64,000 bases of DNA from Jannaschia sp. M317 (lineage in GTDB: Bacteria; Pseudomonadota; Alphaproteobacteria; Rhodobacterales; Rhodobacteraceae): positions 766,001 through 830,000 of the forward strand of contig NZ_CP081155.1 of NCBI RefSeq assembly GCF_025141175.1, in the 5' to 3' direction. Positions 34,478 through 43,916 of this stretch are shown one piece after another. Positions within the stretch are counted from its first letter, which is position 1. Each line of letters begins with the position of its first letter. Under the pieces are notes generated by a model. That model was not told where the DNA came from. It was given only the letters and a program-made list of their open reading frames with translations, and made no database searches. The position numbers and the translations under genes were made by a program.

Positions 34478-34759
34478 GATGTCTGCTCGTCCGTTGGACT
34501 GTGTCGGTTCGACTTTTTCACAACTCTACCCGCAGGCGAGTCGCTTTGGCACCCCATGACCGACCGAAGACTTCGCATTTGCAGCATTTCAGTATCGCCC
34601 GAAAAATAAGCACTGACGAAAAATTGTGCAAAAAAAGTGCAATTCGACCTCCGCGAGCCCGCGGATCTGCCCCATTTCGTTGCACCTCCCCTCTTGCGTC
34701 CGTGATCACCCCTGCATCCGGGCCCCTTCAGTGGGGGGCCGTAGCGTAGGGGAATCGAT
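34478..34759. promoter_or_regulatory. Divergent control region between PBP1A and glnK-amtB
   Basis: This 282-base gap has no gene. A/T-rich patches lie at 34580-34645, including seven consecutive A residues at 34630-34636 and the imperfect inverted repeat AATTGTGC / GTGCAATT (34622-34644). It must hold the promoters of both genes and probably the nitrogen control of glnK-amtB, but no convincing NtrC box or sigma-54 promoter facing glnK was found. Confidence 0.5.
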
Positions 34760-35098
34760 GTGAAACTCATCATTGCAGCGATCAAGCCGTTCAAGCTCGA
34801 GGAGGTGCGCGAGGCGCTCACCGCTTTGGGCGTGCGCGGCATGATGGTCACCGAGATCAAGGGCTTCGGCTCGCAGTCGGGCCACACAGAAATCTACCGC
34901 GGCGCCGAATACGCCGTGAACTTCGTGCCGAAGGTCAAGCTGGAGATCGTGGTGCCGGCTGCCATGGCCGACCAGGTCGTCGAGACAATCGCCACCACCG
35001 CCAAGACCGACAAGATCGGTGACGGCAAGATCTTCGTCCTCGATGTCCAGCAGGCCGTGCGTGTGCGCACCGGCGAGCTGAACGAAGACGCCATCTGA
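34760..35098 (+). CDS. glnK: Nitrogen regulatory PII protein GlnK
   Basis: A 112-residue PII signal protein that reports 2-oxoglutarate, ATP/ADP and glutamine status and gates AmtB. The T-loop GFGSQSGHTEIYRGAEYAVN carries the uridylylation site Y51; KIGDGKIFVLDVQQAVRVRTGE (B and C loops, about 85-106) is intact. The start codon is GTG at 34760: the ATG two bases earlier is followed at once by TGA (ATGTGA). It is followed by amtB after 23 bases, the common glnK-amtB operon. Confidence 0.95.
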   Translation: MKLIIAAIKPFKLEEVREALTALGVRGMMVTEIKGFGSQSGHTEIYRGAEYAVNFVPKVKLEIVVPAAMADQVVETIATTAKTDKIGDGKIFVLDVQQAVRVRTGELNEDAI

Positions 35099-35121
35099 AC
35101 GACGCCAAGGGGAAACTGGTA

Positions 35122-36441
35122 ATGAAATTTATGAAAACACTGGCCCTGGGCGCTGCGCTGACCGCGCTTCCGGTCGCGGCCTTTGCTCAGGACGCGCCTG
35201 CGCCGGGCTTTGACGAAATCGGGCCGTACATCATGACGACCCTGCTGTTCCTGGTGGGCGGCTTCCTGGTGTTCTGGATGGCGGCAGGCTTCGCCATGCT
35301 CGAGGCCGGCCTCGTGCGGTCCAAGAACGTCACGACCCAGCTGACCAAGAACATGGGTCTGTTCGGCATCGCCTCCATCATGTACTGGCTGGTTGGCTTC
35401 AACCTGATGTATCCGGGCGATTTCAACGGCTACGTCGGCGGTTTCTTCAACATCACCGTGCTGGAGCCTGTGGGCCTGGGTGCCGGTGACGCCGCGCTGG
35501 ACTATGCCTCGGTTGCGTCCGACTTCTTCTTTCAGCTGATGTTCTGCGCCACCACCGCGTCGATCGTCTCGGGCACCCTGGCCGAGCGTATCAAGCTGTG
35601 GCCGTTCCTGATCTTCGTCGTCGTGCTGACCGGCTTCATCTACCCGATCGAAGCGTCCTGGCAGTGGGGTGGCGGTTGGCTGTCCGAAGCCGGCTTCTCC
35701 GACTTCGCAGGTTCCACCCTGGTGCACGCCGCCGGTGGTTTCGCAGCCCTGGCCGGTGCCATCGTGCTGGGTCCGCGGATCGGCAAGTATGCCAAGGACG
35801 GCAAGGTCGTGCCGATGCCCGGTTCGAACCTGGCGCTGGCAACCCTGGGTACGTTTATCCTGTGGCTGGGTTGGTTCGGCTTCAACGGTGGCTCGCAGCT
35901 GGCTGCTGGCACCGTGGGTGACATCACCGACGTGGGTCGCATCTTTGCCAACACCAACATGGCCGCGTCGGCCGGTGCGGTTGCCGCGCTGATCCTGACA
36001 CAGGTGATGTACAAGAAGGTCGACCTGACGATGGTCCTGAACGGCGCGCTTGCCGGTCTGGTCTCCATCACCGCCGGTCCGCTCGATCCCACGCTCTTCG
36101 GGGCGCTCTGGATTGGTGCTGTCGGTGGCGTGATCGTGGTCTTCACCGTGCCGATGCTGGACAAGCTGAAGATCGACGACGTCGTCGGCGCCATCCCGGT
36201 CCACCTGATCGCCGGTTTCTGGGGCACGCTGGTTGTTCCGGTCTACACCGACGGCACGTCTTTCGCGACGCAGATCATGGGCTTTGCCGCGATCGGTGCC
36301 TTCGTCTTCATCGTCAGCCTGGTCGTCTGGCTGATCCTGAAGGCCACCATGGGCATCCGCGTCAGCGAAGAGGCCGAGATCAACGGCCTCGACATGTCCG
36401 AGCTGGGCATGGAAGCCTACCCCGAGTTCTCGAAGGGCTGA
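35122..36441 (+). CDS. amtB: Ammonium transporter AmtB
   Basis: A 439-residue Amt/Rh channel with a cleavable signal peptide (MKFMKTLALGAALTALPVAA, cut near AFA-QD) and 11 helices. FWMAAGFAMLEAGLVRSKN is the family start; DFAGSTLVHAAGGFAALAGA (about 194-213) holds the first of the twin pore histidines and GLVSITAGPLD with GAIPVHLIAGFWGTL the second half. It conducts ammonium into the cell and is blocked by GlnK. The gene is preceded by AAGGGGA and followed by a clear terminator. Confidence 0.95.
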   Translation: MKFMKTLALGAALTALPVAAFAQDAPAPGFDEIGPYIMTTLLFLVGGFLVFWMAAGFAMLEAGLVRSKNVTTQLTKNMGLFGIASIMYWLVGFNLMYPGDFNGYVGGFFNITVLEPVGLGAGDAALDYASVASDFFFQLMFCATTASIVSGTLAERIKLWPFLIFVVVLTGFIYPIEASWQWGGGWLSEAGFSDFAGSTLVHAAGGFAALAGAIVLGPRIGKYAKDGKVVPMPGSNLALATLGTFILWLGWFGFNGGSQLAAGTVGDITDVGRIFANTNMAASAGAVAALILTQVMYKKVDLTMVLNGALAGLVSITAGPLDPTLFGALWIGAVGGVIVVFTVPMLDKLKIDDVVGAIPVHLIAGFWGTLVVPVYTDGTSFATQIMGFAAIGAFVFIVSLVVWLILKATMGIRVSEEAEINGLDMSELGMEAYPEFSKG

Positions 36442-36467
36442 TCCCCTTCCACGGAATTTGATGAAGC

Positions 36468-36504
36468 AACCCCCGGACGCAACCGCGCCCGGGGGTTATT
36501 CTTT
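36468..36504 (+). terminator. Intrinsic terminator of glnK-amtB
   Basis: AACCCCCGG and CCGGGGGTT form a perfect 9-base stem (36468-36476 with 36489-36497) with a 12-base loop, followed by ATTCTTT, 27 bases after the amtB stop. Confidence 0.85.
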
Positions 36505-36542
36505 GCCTTGCCCACGGGCCCCTGCCCGTGCACCGATGGGCC

Positions 36543-37166
36543 ATGACCGATCCGTCCCAGACCAGCCGCGCACGCCAGACCGCCGCCGCCCTCGCCGCGC
36601 TGGCATATGCCTTTCTCGCCCTGCGTCTTGCCCTGTCGTTCGAAGAAAAGGGCGGCCTGCTGCCCGCGCTTTCGCATCTCAGCCACTACTTCACGATCCT
36701 GACGAACCTTCTGGTGGCTCTGATGCTGACGGCCGTGGTCCTGCGCCGGGCCGTGGCCCCGGCGATCCTGCTCGCACTAACCATCTCGATCCTGATCGTG
36801 GGCGCGGTCTATCACGTTCTGCTGGCCCACCTCGTCGACCATCAGGGGTCAGAGGCCCTGGCCGATCAGGGCGTCCACACCGTCGTGCCAATCCTTACGG
36901 TCCTGTGGTGGCTGGCCTTTGCGCCCAAGCCGCCGCTGACCCTGCGCGACCCTCTGATCTGGGCGGTCTGGCCATTGATCTATTGCGTCTACATCCTGAT
37001 CCGCGCGGCGGGGGATGGGGTCTATCCGTACTTCTTCCTGAACCTGCCCGAGTTGGGCGCGACCCGCCTGTCGATGAATGTCGCTGGCCTTGCGGTTCTG
37101 TTCATCGCGACGGGATACGCGCTGATCGGCGTGGCCCGCCTGTTCCGGCGCGGGCAGGTGGCCTGA
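36543..37166 (+). CDS. Pr6Pr-family membrane protein
   Basis: A 207-residue protein with about six hydrophobic helices. LSHLSHYFTILTNLLVALML (about 47-66), HHVLLAH-like segment AVYHVLLAHLVDHQG, QGVHTVVPILTVLWWLAF and WPLIYCVYILIRAAGDGVYPYFFL match the Pr6Pr family. The function is unknown. The start MTDPSQTSRARQ is used; an in-frame ATG five codons earlier is possible. It ends before a bidirectional hairpin shared with convergent trxA. Confidence 0.8.
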   Translation: MTDPSQTSRARQTAAALAALAYAFLALRLALSFEEKGGLLPALSHLSHYFTILTNLLVALMLTAVVLRRAVAPAILLALTISILIVGAVYHVLLAHLVDHQGSEALADQGVHTVVPILTVLWWLAFAPKPPLTLRDPLIWAVWPLIYCVYILIRAAGDGVYPYFFLNLPELGATRLSMNVAGLAVLFIATGYALIGVARLFRRGQVA

Positions 37167-37211
37167 CGCCCCTTTCGTCGGCGGTCCCCTGACCACGGTA
37201 TCAACGCAAAC

Positions 37212-37240
37212 CCCCCCGTAGGCGGTGGACCTGCGGGGGG
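37212..37240. terminator. Bidirectional terminator between Pr6Pr gene and trxA
   Basis: CCCCCCG and CGGGGGG form a 7-base stem with an internal AGG/CCT pairing. The plus strand continues GCGGGTTTTA; on the minus strand the stem is followed by TTTGCGTT. It suits both convergent genes. Confidence 0.65.
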
Positions 37241-37304
37241 TGCGGGTTTTACCCCGAAACGTGAATTGCAGCGGTGAGGTTTCCCCCAAACCGTGAAAAA
37301 CGGC

Positions 37305-37625
37305 TCAGACGGCGCCGTCGATCCAGTCTTTCAGCGCGGCCTTGGGGGCGGCGCCGATTTTCTGATCCACGGCTTCCCCGTTCTTGAACATGAACAGGGC
37401 CGGAATGCCGCGCACCCCCATCGCGCCGGGCGAGGCGGGGTTTTCGTCGACGTTGACCTTCACGATCTTGACCTTGCCTGCATATTCTTCCGACAACTCT
37501 TCCAGCGCCGGGCCGATCTGCTTGCAGGGGCCGCACCATTCTGCCCAAAAATCAACGATAACAGGGACATCAGACTGTTTGACGATTTCGTCGAAGGTGG
37601 CATCGGTGGCGGCAACGGTGGCCAT
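37305..37625 (-). CDS. trxA: Thioredoxin TrxA
   Basis: A 106-residue thioredoxin with the active site WCGPCK (C31, C34), VIVDFWAEW before it and the cis-proline block [14 protein letters not shown] (about 71-84). It reduces disulfides in ribonucleotide reductase, peroxiredoxins and other cytoplasmic proteins. It is the last gene of the minus-strand run, 70 bases after addA, and may have its own promoter in that gap. Confidence 0.96.
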   Translation of the reverse strand: MATVAATDATFDEIVKQSDVPVIVDFWAEWCGPCKQIGPALEELSEEYAGKVKIVKVNVDENPASPGAMGVRGIPALFMFKNGEAVDQKIGAAPKAALKDWIDGAV

Positions 37626-37695
37626 GGCAGATCTCCTATGGGGCGCGGAATGCGCTTGGGTCGGAGGGGGAAGCTATGCAGCGCCCGCGCCGGGG

Positions 37696-40600
37696 TCAAT
37701 GCCGCGCAAGCGCCTGCCACGCCCCTGTCACAAGATCGTGCGGGACCGCCATCAACTCGGCCGTCCGCGTCCAGAGCACGGCAAGCGTCACCTCCCGCTC
37801 CGGCCAGATCGCCTGTGCCGCCGCGCGGTAGGCGCCCATCTGCGCCAGAATTCCGGATGGAATTTTATCAGGGACATCAGGCGTTTGCGCGTTAGATTTG
37901 AAGTCGATGATCGTGACACGTTCCGCCGTCACAATCACCCGATCCATGGTCCCTGAAACGGCTGGAAATCCGTCTTGCGCGGGCAAGGCAAAGGGCACCT
38001 CGGCCAGGGTTCCGGGCGCGAAGACCTCGGTCAGGTCGGGGCTGTCCAACACGCGCGTCGCCTCGGCCACGGCGTCGGGCAGAAGGGTCGGGGCAATGCG
38101 CCCGGCCGCGTCGTCCCAGCGATCCCTGGGCAAGTTCGGCAGGTGTTCGAGCAACAGATGGATCCCCGTCCCCCGTGCCATCGCCGCCTCGACGGTCAGG
38201 CCCGCATCTCCGGGCAGGGCCTTGGCCCCCGGCAGGGCCGAGGGCGCGATGGGTTTCACGCCGACGGCTGGGGCGGTGACGGATTGTCCGGCCCAATCAG
38301 GTAGTTGGGGGGTGATTTTCGCGCCCGCCTTGCGTGGTTGCACGGGGACAGCGGACCAATCCCCGGCCTCCAGCCTCAGGTCGCCATTGCCTGTATCCTG
38401 CGCGCCTGCGGCGGTCATTCCGGCCTCGACCTGGCACCACCAACTGTCCGTGCGCGCTTCGCCCACGTCACCCGCCGCGCAGACGATCAGCCAGCTTTCG
38501 GCCCGCGTCAGGGCCACGTAAAGCAACCGGTCCCGTTCCGCCGCATCCGAGGCGATTACCTGGTCCGACAGCCTGTGCAATGCCGGGGACCAGCCCGATT
38601 TGGAGGGCATCCAGACCGGAACATCGCCCGGCAGACGGCGCACGCCTGTGACGCCCCTGGCTTTGCGTTTCTGTGTCTCCGGCAGGATCACCACGGGCGA
38701 TTCCAGCCCCTTGGACCCATGCACCGACATCACGCGGATACTACCTTTGCTGGCCTGTCGTTTCAGGTCCACGTTGGCCGAATCGAGCCAGCCAAGGAAG
38801 CCCGCCAAGCTTGGCACCTCCAGTTGTTCATAGGCCAGCGCCTGACCCAGCAGCGCCTCGATCGCCTCGTCCCGTTCGACCCCCAGGCGCGCCAGAAGGG
38901 TCCGGCGGCCATCGTGACGGATCAGGATTCGCTGAAGGATTTCATAGGGTCGCAGGATATCCGCGACCCGCAGGACGTCGTCGAACAAGGCCACATTCTG
39001 CCCACTGTCCCGCAGCACCGACCAGAGCGGTCTTTTGCGCCGCCCCTGCGCCAGGGCGAACAGATCGGCCTCGTCCCGTCCGCCCAGAGGGGAGCGCAGG
39101 ACCGTGGCCAGCGACAGGTCATCGTCGGGTGTCGCGGCCCATCGCAGCAGGGCAATCAGGTCCCGGACGGCCAGGTCGTCCGACAGCTTCAGGCGGTCCG
39201 CCCCCGCCAGGTCCAACCCGCGCGCCTTGCAGGCGCGGATGACATGGTGGAACAGCGCCCCCCGTCGTTGCAGCAGGATCAGGATATCGCCGGGCTGCAC
39301 GGGACGACGGGTGCCCTTGTGCAGGATCGGCGTGCCGTCCTGCAGCATGGTGGCGACCTGGTCCGCGATCCGGTCCGCCAGGACGACGTTGGCATCGTTG
39401 CTGGCCACCCGGTCGATGGGGTCGAACCACCGTCGATCAGAGGTGTTCGCCGCCTCTTGGAGGATGGGTTGCCACAGATCGACGCGGCCCGGGATGGTGT
39501 CGAAGAAGGCCCTGTGTTCAGGCGCCTCGCCCACGCCGCCCCCGTCAGCAAAGACCCGGTCCACGAGGTCGAGAATCACCGGAGAAGATCGGAAGGAGTA
39601 GAGCAACGCGTGGTCGCGCAACCGCGCCGCCGTGTCCGGCAGGCGGTCGGCAAAGACGTCTCGCATCCGCTCGAACGCCTCGGGGTCGGCCCCCTGGAAA
39701 GAATAGATCGACTGCTTGCGGTCCCCCACCACGAAAAGCGTGCGCACCACGTCGGCCCGCGCGCCCTGACCGGCCCCGAACTCCGTCGCCAGAGCCTTGA
39801 TCACGTGCCATTGGTCGGGCGCGGTGTCCTGCGCCTCGTCGACCAGGATGTGATCCAGCCCGCCGTCCAGCTTGAACAGGACCCATTGCGCCATATCGGA
39901 GGTCGACAAGAGGTGCCGCGCGCGGCGGATCTGATCGTCGAAATCCAGCCAGCCGCGCGCCTCTTTTGCGGCCTGCAACCGGGCGGTGAAAACAGGCGCA
40001 AAGGCGTGAAGTGTCCGCGCGAAATCCAACGAGGCCAGCGCGGAGATGCGGGCGAGCGCATCGGCCATGCGCTCGGCCATCAAGGTGAACAGCTCCACCA
40101 GGGGGCCATGGTCACCGGCTTGTACCGCCTTGGGCCAACGGCCGGTCTTGCGCGGTTCCGACTTGTCGGTCAGCAGGGCCTTGCGCAGAAGGTCGAAGCG
40201 CGTGTGGGGATCGGCGATCCGGGCGTGTTGCAACGTGGACCGAAGGTCGTCGATCGACTTGCCGGGCGCGCCCTCGGCATCGCCCAGGAAGCTTTCGATC
40301 ATGTCGAGCATATCCGGGCCCGTGGCCAGATCGCGGAGGCTGTCTTCGGTGTCACAGCCGACCTCCAGCGCGGTGCGCAGCGCAGCCTCGTCCAGGGCCA
40401 CGGTGCCGGCGCGCCAAGCGCTGGCGACGGCAGCCAGGAAAGACGACGGCTCTCCTTCGGTGAGCCGGGCGGACATGGCGTCGACCAGATGCGCGTCGGC
40501 CCCGCTGGCCATCTCGTCCAGGATCTCGGCGTGCAGGCGCGCGGTGGCCGTCTCGTCCATCTCCGAGAAGGCGGGGGACACGCCTGCCTCCAGTGGGAAT

Positions 40601-41001
40601 CGCCGCAGCAGAGAGGCGCAGAAGGCGTGGATCGTCTGGATCTTCAGCCCGCCCGGTGCCTCGATTGCGCGGGCAAAAAGCGTGCGGGCATGGCGCAGAT
40701 TCTCCGAGGTGATCCGCAGCGGCGGCACGCCCAAATCACGCAACTCGGCGCGCAGCGCCTCGTCGGGCAGCATGGCCCAGGTGCCCAGCCGCTCGAACAA
40801 CCGGTTCTGCATCTCTCCGGCGGCGGCCTTGGTGTAGGTCAGGCAGAGGATCCGCTCCGGCGGGGTGCCCTCCAGCAGCAGCCAGGCCACGCGGTTGGTC
40901 AGCACGCGCGTCTTGCCGGATCCCGCATTGGCCGCCAACCAGACAGACCCGGAGGGATCGGCGGCCCCGATCTGCGCGCGCGTCGCCTCGGAATCGGTCA
41001 T
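37696..41001 (-). CDS. addA: Double-strand break repair helicase-nuclease AddA
   Basis: A 1101-residue UvrD-type helicase with a C-terminal RecB-like nuclease; with AddB it processes DNA ends for RecA. Walker A ANAGSGKTRVLTNRVAWLLL (about 24-43), HILVDEAQDTAPDQW (Walker B, about 384-398), DRKQSIYSFQGADPEAF and MSVHGSKGLESPVVILP (motif V) are present. The nuclease motif is GTMDRVIV then VTIIDFKSN near residue 1045. The length fits the alphaproteobacterial type. It overlaps addB by four bases. Confidence 0.95.
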   Translation of the reverse strand: MTDSEATRAQIGAADPSGSVWLAANAGSGKTRVLTNRVAWLLLEGTPPERILCLTYTKAAAGEMQNRLFERLGTWAMLPDEALRAELRDLGVPPLRITSENLRHARTLFARAIEAPGGLKIQTIHAFCASLLRRFPLEAGVSPAFSEMDETATARLHAEILDEMASGADAHLVDAMSARLTEGEPSSFLAAVASAWRAGTVALDEAALRTALEVGCDTEDSLRDLATGPDMLDMIESFLGDAEGAPGKSIDDLRSTLQHARIADPHTRFDLLRKALLTDKSEPRKTGRWPKAVQAGDHGPLVELFTLMAERMADALARISALASLDFARTLHAFAPVFTARLQAAKEARGWLDFDDQIRRARHLLSTSDMAQWVLFKLDGGLDHILVDEAQDTAPDQWHVIKALATEFGAGQGARADVVRTLFVVGDRKQSIYSFQGADPEAFERMRDVFADRLPDTAARLRDHALLYSFRSSPVILDLVDRVFADGGGVGEAPEHRAFFDTIPGRVDLWQPILQEAANTSDRRWFDPIDRVASNDANVVLADRIADQVATMLQDGTPILHKGTRRPVQPGDILILLQRRGALFHHVIRACKARGLDLAGADRLKLSDDLAVRDLIALLRWAATPDDDLSLATVLRSPLGGRDEADLFALAQGRRKRPLWSVLRDSGQNVALFDDVLRVADILRPYEILQRILIRHDGRRTLLARLGVERDEAIEALLGQALAYEQLEVPSLAGFLGWLDSANVDLKRQASKGSIRVMSVHGSKGLESPVVILPETQKRKARGVTGVRRLPGDVPVWMPSKSGWSPALHRLSDQVIASDAAERDRLLYVALTRAESWLIVCAAGDVGEARTDSWWCQVEAGMTAAGAQDTGNGDLRLEAGDWSAVPVQPRKAGAKITPQLPDWAGQSVTAPAVGVKPIAPSALPGAKALPGDAGLTVEAAMARGTGIHLLLEHLPNLPRDRWDDAAGRIAPTLLPDAVAEATRVLDSPDLTEVFAPGTLAEVPFALPAQDGFPAVSGTMDRVIVTAERVTIIDFKSNAQTPDVPDKIPSGILAQMGAYRAAAQAIWPEREVTLAVLWTRTAELMAVPHDLVTGAWQALARH

Positions 41002-43916
41002 CGGCCCACTCGCTGTGGCAGGGCGCGGTCGGTGTCATCCCATTCGCCGCGCCGCGACAGCTGGTCGTAGTCGCTGGAGAATTCGATGAAGTCGGGGGCC
41101 AGGCGCGCGACCCAGGGGCGGCCGTCGCGATAGGCCTGGATCAGGGCGCGCAGGCCCGCACGGGTGTCGGCCAGGACATCTGCGTCCAACTTGACGCGCA
41201 CCTCGTCGTATTTCGATCCGACCTGAAGGTAGGCGATTTCATCCACGTGGCGCTGGGCGATGGCGGGAAAGGCCCCGTCTTCGACCATCACCGCCTCCAG
41301 CAGCAGTTGTTTCGCAAAGAATGCCTGCTGCGGGCCGCTGGGCGGTTTGCCGGTCTTGTAGTCATAGATCGCCACCGATCCCCCCCGATCGTCCAGACGG
41401 TCGGCCTTGGCCGTCAGCGTAAAGTCGAGACCGGGCAGAGGCATGTGCCCCTCCTCCTCCACGAAGAGAGGGCGGCCTGCGGCGCGGCGGCGGGCCTCTG
41501 CGGTCAGCAGCTCGTTCATCAACCGGTCGAATTTCCCCAGCCAGATCCGCCGCATGGCGGGCCAGGGGGCCGTGTCTTGCAAGGTCTGTTCCAGCGTGTC
41601 GCGCAACCGCGCCGCCGCATCGTCGGGCAATTCATCGGGCAGGGCGCGGGCGAAACGTTCCATCGCCGTGTGCACCACCACCCCGCGCAACCGGGCATCC
41701 GGCCCCTGCCGCAACGGGCCCAGGGCACGCAGACCCAGGACATAGCGCGCGTAGGTGGCATAAGGATCGCGGATCAGCGTCTCGATGGCGGTGACCGACA
41801 GGCGTTTCGGCTGCGCCTCGGCCGGGACGATGGGGGCAGGGCGGGTGGCGGCGGGTACCCGCGCGGCAGGCCGGTCCAGGGCCGCCGCCAGCGTCAGCCA
41901 ATGGTCCCCGCGCGCGCGCATTGCGTCCAGCACGGCCTTGGCCTCGGTGCCAAGCCCGCCCAGCAGGTTCTCGATCCGGTTGAGCCAGCGGGACGGCACC
42001 GTCTCGGCCTCTGCGTCGCGTGCGGCGCGGCTGAGCCAGATTTCCGGCCCCGAGGCCGCCTGCTGGAAATCATGCGCCGACAGGCCGACGCTACGGTCCG
42101 GCAGCCGCAGTCCCGCTTCTGCACGCATGGCGCGGTTCAGCCAGGGATCGACGCTGGGCTGGCCCGGCCAGATGCCGTCGTTCAAGCCACCCAGGATGAC
42201 CAGCGGCGCGGTGCGGACCCGCGCCTCCAGTGCGCCCCAGATCATCGCGTCGGGATGGGGCGCAAAGCTTTCGCGGACCTCTTCGGCGGACAGGAGGGCG
42301 TGCAGGATGCGGGCGTATTCGGTCGTGGTGATCGGTTGGCCATCCAGTTCCGGCGCAGCCTGCGACAGGGTTTCGACCACCGCGCGCGCGCTGCGCCCCG
42401 CCTCGGCCGCCCAAGGTTCGGACGGGCCGGTCAGATGATCGAGGACGGTCAGATGCATGGTCAGATGCTCGGCCAGGGTGGCCTTTCCGAGGGCTGTGGC
42501 CAGATTGTCCAGCAACGCGGCAAGCCAGTCGATCCAGGGCCCCGACATGGCCCCGCTTCCGGGATCATCGGCCCAGGCACGCAGCAGGGCGGGCGTCGGG
42601 AAAGGACAGGGGGTTTCTCGTAGCAGTGCCACTTCCAGCGTGCGGGCCTGTTTCAGGTGGTCACCGCGCCCGGCACCTGCCTGCACCAGGGGATGGGCCA
42701 GCAGAATGGCGAGCGGTTCTGCCTCTACCGTCTGGCCCAGCATCGCCGCGCTTTGCATCAGCAGGCGACCGGGCGCGGATTGGACCAGCGGGCGACCGGC
42801 GCTGTCGTCAGGTTCGATCCCCCATCGATCCAGCTGGGCGGCGACCTGACGGCTGAGGCCGCGGTCGGGTGTGATCAGCGCGGCGCGGCGACCATCAGCC
42901 AAGGCCGCCCGCAGACCCAGGGCGATGGCCTGCGCCTCGGCCCCGGGCGACGGCGCGGCGAGCAGGGTGATGCCCGCACAGGCCGCGTCGATCCCCGACA
43001 ATGCCGGCCCTTCCTCGCGCCAGGCATCGGTTGCAGGGGCCGGTCGCAGGGCAAGCGAGATCAGGCGGTTGCGGGCGGGGGCCACGGGGCGCGCGCCGCT
43101 CCATTGTGGGCAGTCGGCGCGACTGCGGTCGTGATCGGCCAAAAGCGCGGCGTGGCGATATTGGGGATGGTCCTGGGCACCGGGCCCCTCGCCCTGGGTC
43201 AGCTCTGCCCACGCCAGATCGGGCATATCGGTGTCGAGGCCCGGCAGGATCACGGCCCCCTGCGGCAGGTCCAGAACCGCGCGGATCAGCCGCCGCGTCG
43301 GCGCGCGCGAGGCGGTGGACCCTGCGATGATCACCGGGTCGGTCGGCGGCGCGGCCTGCCAGGATCGGGTCAGCCGGTGCAATGCCTCGGTCTGGATCGC
43401 GGCCGGGGTGACCTCTCCGGTGGTTTCGGCCCAATGGGTCACAAGCCGGAGGAATTCCAGCGACCGCTGCCAATGTTCGGACAAGGCACCGGTCTCGATC
43501 CTCTCCAGGGCTTCGGGGTCCATCGCCTCTTCCTGCATTTCGTCCAGCAGGGTCAGCAGCGTGCCCGCCAGATCGAAAGCGGCCTCGGGCGGGGACAGGT
43601 CGGGCCGTGCCTGCAGCAGGCCGCGCACCAGGCGTGTCAGGCGCAGGCGCAAAGCCAGGCCTGTCGTCCCCGCCTCGGGCAGGGTGCCGGGGGGCAAAAG
43701 CGGGCGCAGGTCCGAAACCAACCCGATGCGTGGCAGAAGGGTCGGGCCCTGCGCCGCGCAGGCCGCGCGCAGACGGGCAGCCATGCGGTTGGTATTGACC
43801 AGGATCGTGACACGGGCCAGCGCCTCGGGCGGGGCATCGCCCAGCCGGGCGCGCAACCCGTCGATCACGGCGGCAGAGAAATCTACCCCCAGCGGTTCGT
43901 GCCAAAGCCCCTTCAT
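40998..43916 (-). CDS. addB: Double-strand break repair protein AddB
   Basis: A 972-residue partner of AddA. The N-terminal half is an inactivated helicase-like fold that lacks a clear Walker A in this lineage, and the C-terminal part has the PD-(D/E)XK nuclease signature KADRLDDRGGSVAIYDYKTG (about 850-870), preceded by GVVVHTAMERFARALPDEL with the nuclease His. The start is the ATG at 43914-43916, four bases into the murU stop (ATGA). The open frame further upstream belongs to the neighbour's antisense space. Confidence 0.93.
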   Translation of the reverse strand: MKGLWHEPLGVDFSAAVIDGLRARLGDAPPEALARVTILVNTNRMAARLRAACAAQGPTLLPRIGLVSDLRPLLPPGTLPEAGTTGLALRLRLTRLVRGLLQARPDLSPPEAAFDLAGTLLTLLDEMQEEAMDPEALERIETGALSEHWQRSLEFLRLVTHWAETTGEVTPAAIQTEALHRLTRSWQAAPPTDPVIIAGSTASRAPTRRLIRAVLDLPQGAVILPGLDTDMPDLAWAELTQGEGPGAQDHPQYRHAALLADHDRSRADCPQWSGARPVAPARNRLISLALRPAPATDAWREEGPALSGIDAACAGITLLAAPSPGAEAQAIALGLRAALADGRRAALITPDRGLSRQVAAQLDRWGIEPDDSAGRPLVQSAPGRLLMQSAAMLGQTVEAEPLAILLAHPLVQAGAGRGDHLKQARTLEVALLRETPCPFPTPALLRAWADDPGSGAMSGPWIDWLAALLDNLATALGKATLAEHLTMHLTVLDHLTGPSEPWAAEAGRSARAVVETLSQAAPELDGQPITTTEYARILHALLSAEEVRESFAPHPDAMIWGALEARVRTAPLVILGGLNDGIWPGQPSVDPWLNRAMRAEAGLRLPDRSVGLSAHDFQQAASGPEIWLSRAARDAEAETVPSRWLNRIENLLGGLGTEAKAVLDAMRARGDHWLTLAAALDRPAARVPAATRPAPIVPAEAQPKRLSVTAIETLIRDPYATYARYVLGLRALGPLRQGPDARLRGVVVHTAMERFARALPDELPDDAAARLRDTLEQTLQDTAPWPAMRRIWLGKFDRLMNELLTAEARRRAAGRPLFVEEEGHMPLPGLDFTLTAKADRLDDRGGSVAIYDYKTGKPPSGPQQAFFAKQLLLEAVMVEDGAFPAIAQRHVDEIAYLQVGSKYDEVRVKLDADVLADTRAGLRALIQAYRDGRPWVARLAPDFIEFSSDYDQLSRRGEWDDTDRALPQRVGR

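Noticed and set aside
34627..34642. Sigma-54-like element on the minus strand (TTGCAC-N5-TTGCA)
   Set aside because: The essential GG of the minus-24 box is TG here, and the element faces the penicillin-binding protein gene, not glnK-amtB. It was judged a chance product of the A-run.
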